From the NCBI RefSeq assembly GCF_000143415.4, contig NW_003314263.1, positions 3,854,451-3,918,450 of the forward strand: 64,000 bases of DNA, given 5' to 3'. The stretch comes from Selaginella moellendorffii. Its lineage: Eukaryota; Streptophyta; Lycopodiopsida; Selaginellales; Selaginellaceae. Shown piece by piece: positions 51,577 to 62,300 of the stretch. The notes under the pieces were generated by a model, which searched no databases, was not told where the DNA came from, and was given only the letters and a program-made list of their open reading frames with translations. The position numbers and the translations under genes were made by a program. Every line of letters starts with the position of its first letter. Positions within the stretch are counted from its first letter, which is position 1.

Positions 51577-54215
51577 ATGGTGATCGGCTACATTGCCAGT
51601 TTCTTGCTGGGAGCTCTGGCTCTAGGGGTTGTGGAGATTGCGGTTCTGTGGTACTTGTTCGTCCACAAGCCCCGCCATCGCCACAAAGCGGCAGCGGCGA
51701 TTCTACCGTCCTTCTCCATGGAAGCCGATCCAAATTCTCCATCGAAAATCTCCATCGAGGTGAGTGAGGAGTTTCCTTTCGCTCGAAATAAAAATCAGAA
51801 CGAAACGATGGGGTTTTTTTTTCTTGTTCCAGGGAGAAATTTGGGTGGCTTCTGTGTCTCCTTTTCAAGTAGAGAATGCGAACAGCTCCAAGTTGCTACC
51901 CAAAGATCGAAAGCAAAAGAAGGCAACCGAGCAGAAAAACGAGATCTCCGTTTCACTCAAGTTTGCCAAGTTGCAAGATCGGACCTTGATTCTCACCGGC
52001 AGCGATGGTGCGGTTTCTTCCATCCAGTTGCAAGGATGCAGTGTCCTGGCCGTGTCAAGCACAGCAGCAGAAACGAGGAAGTGGTACGTGTTTTTTATTT
52101 CCATCTTCGTAGACTTCTGAGGTCTGGGCATTCTATATTGTTTTTCTCTTTGTGCTCTTTGGTCCATGCTTGCTCTAGCGTTTTCTATCCAGAATTTTCA
52201 CTCTTTTTCTCTTCCAATTCTTGCAGGGCCAAGAAATATCCTATCAAAGTGGAGCACTCCAGTCGAACTCTCCTGGGAACCACGGTATGCTTGCTCTACT
52301 TCAAAACGGGATGGGAGAAAGAAACATGGTGTGAGGCGCTTCGTGCAGCTGCAAGGAAAGACTACGGGCCAGACGACTGGTACTCTAAGCTCAAGCATGA
52401 GTTTGCGGAATACGTGACTGGCCTCAAAAAAAACTATCCAGAGGTTTTCAAGGCCGGCTCTAGCAGCAGCAAGAACTTCAGAGGGAGTGCTCCCGCGACG
52501 AAGAAATCCATGTCGTGGAAACGACTGCTAAAGAAGAAAAAAGTCGACGGTGCAAGGACCAAAGCCGTGACCGTCCAGACCGAAGATTTGAAGCCCGAGG
52601 AGCCTTTTCTTCATACTAGCAACAGCTACCAGGAAATCGACCAAGCAAAGGGAGAGTCGGACGCGAACCATTCAGATAGTACGATGGAAGGCTCGTCGTT
52701 CAGAAATCTGGCAGACGCTACGGAGTTTGGAAGTGCCGAGTTCGACGTGCTCCCTGCGAAACATCTCCCCGACAGCAGTGTTGCTGCGCTGAATCTCATG
52801 CTCTCGCGGCTCTTCTTCGACTTGTACCACAGCTCGGACTTCATCTCCGTTTTTCATACTCGGATCCAGGTTCACCTCTTATACGATAACACTTTTCTGT
52901 CACGGAAGGAGATGTTTTTGACCACTGGTGTTGCAGACGCTCTTGTCGAGAATTCCAACTCCTAGCTACATCAGCCCGATCACTTGCTCTCGGGTTGATA
53001 TTGGCAAATCTTGCCCGGTCGTGCACGGGCTCCGAGCTCTTCCCCTCTCGGACGACACTTTTGGAGTGGAAGCCGATATTGAGTATACCGGTGGTGCCGT
53101 TCTCACTCTCGAGACGAGGCTGGACATGAGAGAGTCTCGAGTTGGAGTTGAACCGAAAAACGACACAAGCTCGGCAGCGGCAGCGACCGCTGACATTATA
53201 AACAAAAGCTTGGAAACCGTGGAGGATGATTTGGAGGTGGCTGGAGAAGGTTCGGGAGATCAGGGGGGCTCAGGTAAGAAGAAAATCGTTTTCCTCTTCT
53301 CCTTGCTAAGAAGAGCAAGCTTTGATGTTGGGTGATCCAGGCAGCGCGAAAAGAAAGCGATGGAGTCAATGGAAGGCTTTCTTGTCTTCGGTCGCTGATC
53401 AAGTTTCCCAGGTACAGAGAGATGGATTTTCTGGAAAACTTTGGCTTAGATATCTCGTATGCTCTTCTCAGGTTCCACTCACTTTGTCGATGCGAGTAGT
53501 GTCAATCAAGGGAACCTTACAGCTCCGAATAAAGGCATCGCCATCCGACCGCATCTGGTACTCCTTCTCATCAATGCCGGCACTAGAGCTCTTCCCCGAG
53601 CCTTCCGTTGGGGACCATAAGATCACGACAGGGCCACTGATAACTTACATCGCCGAACGAATCCAGGTTCCTCTTTTTGTTTCTTTTATTTCCATTACCA
53701 TCAAGCTGAGTGATCGAGCCACTCGTTTGCAGATTCTCGTGCACGAAACTATGGTGTATCCAAACAGCGAAGATATCCACATTCGCTGGATGGTTTCGGA
53801 CGACGGGAACTGGGTCCAGCAAAGTGCTGCTCCGTTTCCTCAAAATCTAGCCGAGACAAAGCCGCCAGAGAAGCCGAGAGAAGGAAGCAATCACAGGAAC
53901 GAAGCTTCTCCTCCGGAAGTAAAGGACGAGCACGAAAGGTTGATCACTGGCGAAAGTAGCGGTGGCACGTCCGAGCTGGAGAAACCATTGCTGGACAGGA
54001 AGATCGAGCGGGATCATCGAGCCGCCAGGGAAGTAGCAGGAGCGATGATGGAAGGCAGTGGCGATTTCCAAGGAGCGATCGACGAGGATTCCAGCGAGAG
54101 CAAGAGGAAGAAAGGGACGAGGCGCGAGAAAATGCTGAGCTTGGGCAAGAAATTCGAGGAGAAAACTCGGCTCTTCGCGGAGAAAATGCGGGAGCGATTC
54201 GACAAAGAATCGTAG
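51577..54215 (+). CDS. TEX2-like SMP-domain lipid-transfer protein
   Basis: The ATG at 51577 opens an N-terminal membrane anchor ('YIASFLLGALALGVVEIAVL'). A PH-like region follows ('DRTLILTGSDGAVSSIQLQG' to 'VCLLYFKTGWEKETWCEALR'), then 'FAEYVTGLKKNYPEVFK' and a long linker. The SMP lipid-binding domain begins with 'SSVAALNLMLSRLFFDLYHS' and includes 'DDTFGVEADIEYTGGAVLTL' and 'RIWYSFSSMPALELFPEPSV', ending near 'ITTGPLITYIAERIQ'. The C-terminus is charged and helical. This order matches plant homologues of TEX2, which act at ER membrane contacts and are thought to move lipids. Several short introns join in phase. An upstream ATG frame from 51463 exists but adds Ser-rich sequence before the anchor, so I prefer 51577. 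Confidence 0.85.
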
Positions 54216-54331
54216 ATTTTCCATGTTAGTGGTTTAGTTTAATTAAATTTGATTAACTATAGCCCTTCATTTTTAAAAGTTCCCGCCAATATTGCCCTAA
54301 AAATCGGACAAGGCGAGGATGCTGTTTGGCA

Positions 54332-57300
54332 ATGTGGGCGAAGGTAAAGCTATGGTGGTTTCGATCGCGCTGTTTTATCGAGCTAAAATCTATCTTCTCC
54401 TCTCTTTCTTATTGACAGAAGAGGCCACGGGAAGATCCATCCAATGCCGATCGCGATCGTGAGTCTCTAGGTCGAAATCTCTTTTTTGATCCAGATGAAG
54501 AAGCATTGCCCGGATCCTATTCCAATGCGCTGATCGGCGATCGTGTGAAGAACACCGTATTCCAGGCGCGAGAGAGAACACTAGACAAAGTTCTCAGCGA
54601 TCTGGCATGGAATGGGCAGAGAGAGCTCATCCCGGCGATTCCCTTGTGCCGGCTAGCGCAAACCCATCTCGTCCGCCGCGCCAGCCAGGTAAACTCCGAG
54701 CTCTACACCGCCTTCGCCAACCTGGGCTTCGTCGCGAGCGCTGGAAGCTCCAGCTTCATCGTCTCACCGTTTGCTCCCGGGGCGACGAGGATGGAGGCGG
54801 TGACTAGCGCCGCCAGAGACTCGTGGGACGAGATCTGGCGGAGGAAATCGGCGGCTTTCGACCGAGCTTTGGATCAACACCCCGGGACGAAGCATCTGGT
54901 TGGAAAGATGTTCTTCGTGGTGGATGGAAACCACCGGTTGCTGGCGTGGATGAAGTGTATCCAGGATCGTTTCTCGGGTGATCTCGAGCGGCATATCGAG
55001 GTCCCGGTGGTGATGATCGCTGCCAGAGACGAGAAAGAGCTGCTCAAGCTCAAGAGTGCCTGCCACAAACTCAACGAGTAAGTAGTTTGCTTCTTCTTTT
55101 CATTGTTCTTGAGCTTCTTTTCTCTCTTTTTTCCTCACCACTTTGCTAACTCTTGAGCTTTCTATCCACCAGATTGAGCCAGTTTGCGTTTCAAGCTCAT
55201 ACGCTCGTCCATGAGATCGAGTACTTGCGATTCCTGGGCCTGATGACGATCGACCAAGTTCACGCTTTGTATGGAAGAGAATGGATGGAAGATGTTCGCG
55301 GGAAGCTTCAACGTGGTCGTAAAGAGACATGGTACACCATGCCTTTCGATTTCATACACACGGCTTGGGCAAGAGTAAGTAAAATTTATGTGGGTTCATA
55401 GCTCTAAACTAAAGTGTTCTACTTTTTGTGATTCAACAGCCGATGATCAAGGCGGAGCAAGATTTCTATCTTCGAAGAAACTCTGACAGGGACGCCGAGA
55501 CGAAGAAGCTTGAGTTACTGAAAATCCAGCACCGAGTACGAAGTACTAAGAGAACCAAGCTGTTGAAACTCCTCAACATCGCAGATGTCAATCGCAACCA
55601 AGACTGGCTCGATTGTATTGCCGAGATGTGTGCTCGTGGAAGTGAGTCTTCTCATATTTTTCTTTTCTTACAATTTTTTTGTTGCTGTGTAGGGAATGCC
55701 AAGGCACCAGAGGAGATCATCTATAACATCGCAAAGAGCAACCTTAGCCTCGAAGATCAAACCTCTTGCCTCCAGCATCTCAACGAGCTGATGATCCAAA
55801 ACGAGAGCTCTCTCTCGAGCAAAATCGAGAGTTTCATGAGGCACAAAGTCTACATCGATCAGACAATCAAGCATGGAGAGGAGCTTCTGGCCTCGTGGAA
55901 ACATTATCTTTACTCGGCGGCCACAGGAGTAAGTTTCGCGGAGTACGTCCGTGAGTCTTTAGAGCTCTTGGGCGATGGATGGTTACCGGAAAATTCATCG
56001 AGTTCTTCGAAGAATCAACCTGGACAACCTTTCTTCGCGAAACGAGCTGTTTACAGGTAGAAGTTTCTTCTGTTTTTTCTTCGAAGGACACAAACACGCT
56101 TTCTATATCTCACAGGTATCTTACGAACTCGGGTGATGCACCAGCGTACTCCGAGGCAGTGCTTGAGCAGCTCTTCGCGGGATCACAGCAAAACTCCGGG
56201 ATGTATGAGTCGGGATTCGACTTTGGCTTGCCAGGAGAGAAAGTTTTGTGTCCCTGGTATCTAGAGCTTCCTGCGAAGAGGCCAAAAACAGATTTCGAGG
56301 CAGAAATCTACCAACGTTTCCATCCAGGTAATCGGTGGCATTTGAGATAAATTAAAAAGTTTTGGAATGGTTTCTAGATTCGACTGGATCTTCGAGAATT
56401 CGAAAACAGAAAAAATGTCGTCCCAAATCTCGTGACCTTGGCACAGGTACGTAACTTACACAGATTTTCTTATTTTCTAATTCCCTTGATAAGTAGGATT
56501 GGAGGTAAACAAGAGAACCCAAGCTTTCATACACTTCTCTAGAACTTCACACAGGATGGTTAGTTCTTCGTTTATGTCCTCTCTTTGTTTTTCATTCTTG
56601 GAGTGCCAGGTTCATCCAAGTTCTCGTGAAAACCCACTCGCAAAATTTACCGTCTTGATAGGAGATTACATGAAGCTCTTGGAAGCTCATTCCTTCGAGA
56701 CTCGAGCATTTAGACGCTGGATCGGAGATTTGAGAGGAGGAAACGATCCCATTCTGGCGAACTACTTCATGCTCTTCGATGGCCTCCATTGCAATCTGGT
56801 GGACTTCGTGTTCTTCGACATGCCCGACGGCCTCCCTTGGATCGATGGAAGAATCTCTCCATGGAACGTTCTCACCAGCGAGCATATCTCCAAGGCCATG
56901 GAGGTGGCAAACGAGCTGCTCAAAGACTCCGGCACGGTTCTTTTCATTCTTCCACCATCTTCGACCTGGGCAGGAGAGCTTGCAACTGTGGCGAAATCGT
57001 TTCGATTTGCGGAGTTTGCGACTGGCTGCCTCGTGAACAACATCGGCATCGAGACTTTACAAGGTGATGGTCACAAGCTGAAGGTACAGAGCAACAAAGA
57101 AAGTTGATAAGTTCATGGATTTCACACTTGAAAATGCAGGTATTTGCCTGGACTTACTTCGCGTTTTGCCGAGCTGGGCGAACGGGAAAACGAGATTGCG
57201 ATCGCGCTGCCAGAGTTTTGCCTGGATATGACAGCGGCACGGACGTTATACCAAATGTGGTTGATGAGTTCAAGGCCGAGCTGTATCCTGGATATCGTTA

Positions 57301-57508
57301 CCGGTCACCGTTTGCGATGCAAGTAATGTTAGAGCTCTTTTGCCCGCCGGATGGAGCAGTGGTTGATGCTACTGCGGGTTGCGGATCCATGGTTCGAGCA
57401 GCATGGAATTCCGGGCGCTCGGTTCTTGCGATTGAAGTTGATCCCCGGTTTGAACATCTGCTCCGCCGCATCCGGTTTGAACGTCTGTTCCCGCATGGAA
57501 TCAGCTAA
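54332..57508 (+). CDS. ParB-like / permuted N6-N4-type DNA methyltransferase fusion
   Basis: About ten exons give a protein of roughly 850 aa. The first coding exon is only 12 nt ('MWAK', 54332-54343) and joins to 'KRPREDPSNADRDR', a possible nuclear signal. Around residues 55-215 lies a ParB/sulfiredoxin-like segment: 'QRELIPAIPLCRLAQTHLV' and 'GKMFFVVDGNHRLLAWMKCI' followed by 'VPVVMIAA'. The middle is helical and basic. The C-terminal third has a methyltransferase fold in beta-class order. A motif IV-like 'LVDFVFFDMPDGLPW' (about residue 660; the usual DPPY reads DMPD) comes first, and the SAM-binding motif I 'AVVDATAGCGSMVRAAW' with 'VLAIEVDPRFEHLLRRI' (about 826-860) comes last. The pairing is common in bacteria and phages, not in plants. 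Catalytic activity is uncertain because of the altered motif IV. Confidence 0.65.
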
Positions 57509-57719
57509 GTGAAAGTTTTTCGTTGCTTGATCCTGAGTTTGATCGTGTTCTTTAAGCTCTTTTATTTTGAAATGAAATATTATTACCTTTTTCGCTTGAT
57601 CCTGGATTTGATCATGTTCTTGAGCTGTTTCTCATTCAAGCTTTGCTAACTTCTGAGTAACTGTGTATGTCAAGTTTAAGCCATTACACCTATGTTTCAA
57701 ATTGTCTCACTGCGACACA

Positions 57720-57935
57720 GCTACCACTTTCAGAGAAATGATCAATGGAGCATCGAAAACTCTGGACAAACCCAAAAGAATAGAACCTCAAGATGATGAA
57801 CATTTGAGATGCGATGGAGGAGGTGTTCTAACGGATGTTTTACTTAACGGGATAGCAGCTACAGAGTTTCCTGAAAACGAAAAAGAAAAACCGGAATCAA
57901 GAAAGAGGTCAGGCAAAGGAAGGAAGAGATTGTAA
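57720..57935 (+). other. Possible orphan exon
   Basis: An open stretch is bordered by a possible acceptor ('gcgacacag' before 57720) and a consensus donor ('gtaagtat' after 57932). It reads from an internal ATG at 57738 as 'MINGASKTLDKPKRIEPQDD' to a basic end 'ESRKRSGKGRKR'. It could be an alternative 3' exon of the upstream methyltransferase-like gene or a relic. No partner exon is seen before the next gene. Confidence 0.3.
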
Positions 57936-57960
57936 GTATACCTGTTCGCTTGTGAGTCGT

Positions 57961-59383
57961 CTAAGAAGTTTGTAGGCTCTTTTCGATTCGTCCCACCTTA
58001 GTCGAAAGGTCTGTTGCTGATTTCGTGGAGTCTTTGCCCAGTTTCTTCAATTCTGCCTCAAGCTTTTTGATCTTGGCATCTTGCTCTTTGACGGTAATTG
58101 CCAGTGACTTCACATCCGCAGCGCTGATCCTTTCCGTCAAAGACATGGACTGTTACAGTGGACAAAAGTAGAAGATCCGTCAGTCTCCGTAAAAGAAACT
58201 GCAGCATACATAAACACATAAACAAAGAAAGCATTGTCCAGCAAGCAAGCTCGCTCGCGAGCAAGAAAAGAAACATGTAGAAACTAGAAAAATAAAGCAA
58301 AAGCTATGACCTCGTCACCGGAAGAAGCAAAACACGAAAACAAAAGAAGAAGTAGAAACCATCTCGATCACGAAACTAAAGAGAGAAAAGATCATGCAAG
58401 CAAGATCTAAGAAGAAAAACGACGAAAAATAAGTGAAGAGAGCCGAAACCAAAGATCAAGCATGACAACCATCTAAGAAAAAAAGCATGAACAAAGTAGA
58501 GTACCTTTTCAAGGATGGAGAGACGCTGCACTAGACTGTCCGATCCAAGCCGGTGCCTCTCCAGCGATTCCAGCACGAAGAGGAGATGCGTGGTTTGCAT
58601 GCTGCTGTGGTGCTGCTCGAGAGCTCCTTGCGGAAGAACATGCGAGCATCCAGCGCTGGAAAAGGGGCAGCTCACCATCTTCATGGAGCAAACGGTGGAG
58701 CAGTGCCGCTCCATCTCCATCCTCGCCACTCCATCTCCACACCCTTGCTCGCAATCCAACACCTTGAACGGGCACTCTCGATCGTGGCTGGCGGCATCCA
58801 TCGCCGAGAAGATCTCTCCACACCCATCGTTCTCGCAGGCCAGCGGACGAAACCGGCAATCCTTCTTGTGGGCTGCTAGAGCTTCCAGAGAATCCACCCT
58901 CTCGCGGCAGTGGCTGGACTGGCGATGGTGATCCACCCTGGCCAGCAGCGATCTCGCGAAGCTCTCGCACTGCCCAAGATCCCACGCGCCGCCGCCCCGC
59001 TGGAGATCACCTAGAATTTCATCGAGCTTGCCTTCCCTGCTCGTCTGGTCGGCCAGACCAATCTTGGTGGACATCCTCCGCAGTAAATTCTTCTTGGATC
59101 GCACGAATTCGCCCAGCAAATCGTCCACCGCGGCCGAGGGAGGAGCGAATTCCCGGAAAGAATCGCTGCTCTGGTCTAGGAAGTCTAGCATCTCCTTCTT
59201 TACCTCCGCCGCTAGTGCCACCAGCGACGATGGTCGGCGACCGAAAATCTCCCCCGACGCGCGCTCCAGCGTCGCCGCCGCCAGAGATCGCTGAAGAGAC
59301 CTCTCGATCCGCTGTAGCTCGCGGACGTCCATGTAGCCACAGTCGAGGAGGAGAGGCGGCGCTTCCTCCATCGCGCCCAGCAT
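57961..59383 (-). CDS. TRAF-type zinc finger protein
   Basis: Two exons. I chose the ATG at 59383 because the two codons before it lead to a non-ATG start. The N-terminal half is helical ('LQRIERSLQRSLAAATLERA', 'RSKKNLLRRMSTKIGLADQ'). Around residues 175-255 lie TRAF-type zinc fingers: 'LEALAAHKKDCRFRPLACEN', 'HDRECPFKVLDCEQGCGDGV', 'RHCSTVCSMKMVSCPFSSAG', 'CSHVLPQGALEQHHSS'. The second exon (57961-58149) adds a coiled coil ('VKEQDAKIKKLEAELKKL'). The intron of about 355 nt is long for this window. TRAF-type fingers mediate protein binding, often in signalling or ubiquitin pathways; there is no RING or MATH domain here, so the role is not defined. Confidence 0.82.
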
Positions 59384-62300
59384 TTCTTCCACTAAACCCT
59401 AAAATACATATTTATCTTTTAATTTTATATATTACACAATATTTTGAGAGTAAGCATTTTAATATTAATTTAAGTAAGTGCTTTTTCTTCTAGATTTCCT
59501 ATCAAGTTTTAATGGGTGTCAACTAGTGATGTTCTACTTTCAATGTTCTATACTTTCCTAGATTTTGGTGTGTATGTCAAACTTTCATATTGCCCTCAGA
59601 ACATCTTGAGGTAGCTAATCAGTGTTAAGTTTTAATCCTCCTTATAGAAATACTAAATTCTCTAGATTTATAGAAAGTCTTGTCTTAGCAAGATTGCCTA
59701 CTTGACTTAAGATGACATGAACACTAGTGACCACAACTGCATCAGAAATCTCATTCTTTCCTCAATCCTCCTTTCAAAAGGTAAGAAAAGGAAAAACATT
59801 ACTTGAGTTGCATCTAACAAATGATTTCTAGAAATGATGCTAATATACTGTTGCAGCCATCCATGGTCAAGATATGGAATGTCTAACTTCAACAGGAGTG
59901 CTTGCCAGCCCCAACACTCCAATGCAACTAGAAAGGACCATACTTACTGCTTGCCCTTGATGCTCACCAAGCTCGCTTTTGATAGAGCATGCTTCTATGC
60001 TCAATGTTAATATACCTGAAGCTTTCAGCAGTTCATATAAGTTCACCCCTAGAGCCTCATTGTATCCACTGTGCTGGCTGGAGAGATGGGCAATGTGAGC
60101 ACCATGCTATGGTGCTTTATAGCCTCTTGAAACTTCCCATGTCTCTAGCAAGAAGCTACTTCAAGGTACACATGAAATTTTTCTTAATGACACTGAAAAG
60201 TGGCAAGGAGAAAATGAAGAGAGGTGGTGGAAGCTTACTGAGGACCTAAGCAGCTTTCTTCTACTCAACATGGACATTGAGTTCAGAGTTATCACCTCTC
60301 GGAACACATCAAAGGCAGCTTATGAGTTCTTCTTGCATGCTCTCTTGTGATCACAAAGCATTTAGTGTAACAAAACTGCTAAAAGAGAGAAAATCTAAGA
60401 CATAAAGTGAGGTGTTAAACCATAAGATATAAAGCTTTTGCCAAAGCAATGCCGATAGATGAGATCTGTGAATCTTAAATTATCAGTTCTAAGAAGAATA
60501 CTATGGACACCCTGTCCAAATAAACAGTAGAGCTTACATTCCCTGTTTGATTGATCAAAAACTTTGTGAAAGTCTAGTGAATTCGATCGCCATCACTCTT
60601 GTCCTTGAGGTACTTGAGAGAACTGCAGTGTTTGGGCCATTTACATCCAAGCATCATCAAAATTCTTGATAAAATATTCGAATTGGATCCAATTCTGAGT
60701 GAGATATCCCTCGTACCCTTTCAAAGAGTGGGAAGTGTGGCCCAAATCAAGATGAGACTATCTCTTGAAGATACTCTAAGCTGAGTGGCTCTTGCACAGC
60801 GAATTGGTTGCATGGGAATGCCAAAATCTCTAGCCTTGGTGAATGACGACTATAATTGAAGCTATAGTTTGGACGATCCCAGAGAAAGAAACAAAAGATC
60901 AAAAGAACCTTTGTCCACATATTTTACATGGAGCTCGTTGAACTCCTTGGACATGCTTGAAGCACATGGATCATATGAGAAATAATGCAATCAATTAAAA
61001 ATAGGAGATTGACAATCAAGAGAACTTTGTTTTTGTATTTGCTCATGGAATCTTTCTGCCTATGTTTGTCCTATGATCACCTATCCATCAATCAAAAACA
61101 ACAGAGAGTTGGATGGAGGAAGAATACCCTAATAATGGTCTCATAGAGTATAGTCCAGCTCCCTCATGTTCACGATCTTTTCGTTGCTTACCATAGCTTT
61201 CCTCAAACCCTAGTCAGAACTTTGTAAAAAGAATCAGAAAACTATACTTTTCCAAGCTTGTTAATGATTAATCCAATAAGAAAGTGTTGAAAAACCCAAA
61301 CCATTATAAAGTGAAAAAGACTTGATAACACATGCTATTTCATTTTACAAATGCACCAACCATAAACTATGGACTATTATATAGCTATAACAAAACCAAT
61401 ATAGAAAAGTGAAATTTATTTTAACTTATAGCGTATGTGATCATGGGATAAGATTTAGATATATTGTCACCATGAATCTTTGAAACTCTGGAGGATAAAT
61501 AGGGATAAAATAACCACTAAGGACTCTCTCATTAAACAATTGCCCCTTTTTCAATTGCTATTGTTACTACTAGTGTCTCCCACCATCACCACGACTACTT
61601 AGCCAAACAAAGAAGCTCCAAAAGGCCCAAGCTATCATAATATGATCCTAAGCACTTAATAGTTTTCATCTCCCTATTCATCACAATCTCCACCAATGCT
61701 TATGGATTCTTAGCCATCTCTAGCTGAAAGCCATCTTTGAACTCCCAACACTTCAGCCCTAATTAGACACCTCTAGCTTTGCCTTTTAGTTGTGTTTTAG
61801 GGCACCTCCACCTAGGCAAACCTATTTATCAATTAAATCTTGTTTGGAAAGCTTCCAAGGATATTGCTTCCCTACTTGAGCTCTTGCCTCTCCACCTATT
61901 CCAACTAGAGCCTCAACTATGTCTTTCAAGATTGAGCTACATATGTTGAGTTGTGGAGGCATATCCACTTCTGCTCATTAGCTATAGTGTAGGTGCTAGA
62001 CTCATAGTTCTTGTCTCAGCATTATTCGGTAGACTTGTCATTGCTATTGCTTTCATCAGTCTAGGAGCTGGAGGCTTGCTGCAATTGAGGTCCTTGCAGC
62101 TCTATTTGGAGATTTTTAAGGTTTTTACAGCTCTCTATGCTTTATACTTGATTTACTTATTTATTTTAAAATTTATAGAAACTTTATAAATTATTAAGAT
62201 CAATCTAATTGAATGAGGAGGTGTTTAAAAAATTTTAAATTTTTTTATAATTTATAAACATTATGAATATAGAAATAACCCTAGATTTATAGTAAGTGTA

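Noticed and set aside
61953-62189. 78-codon hydrophobic plus-strand ORF, possible membrane protein
   Set aside because: Hydrophobic readings are expected from T-rich DNA; there is no splice context or family signature.
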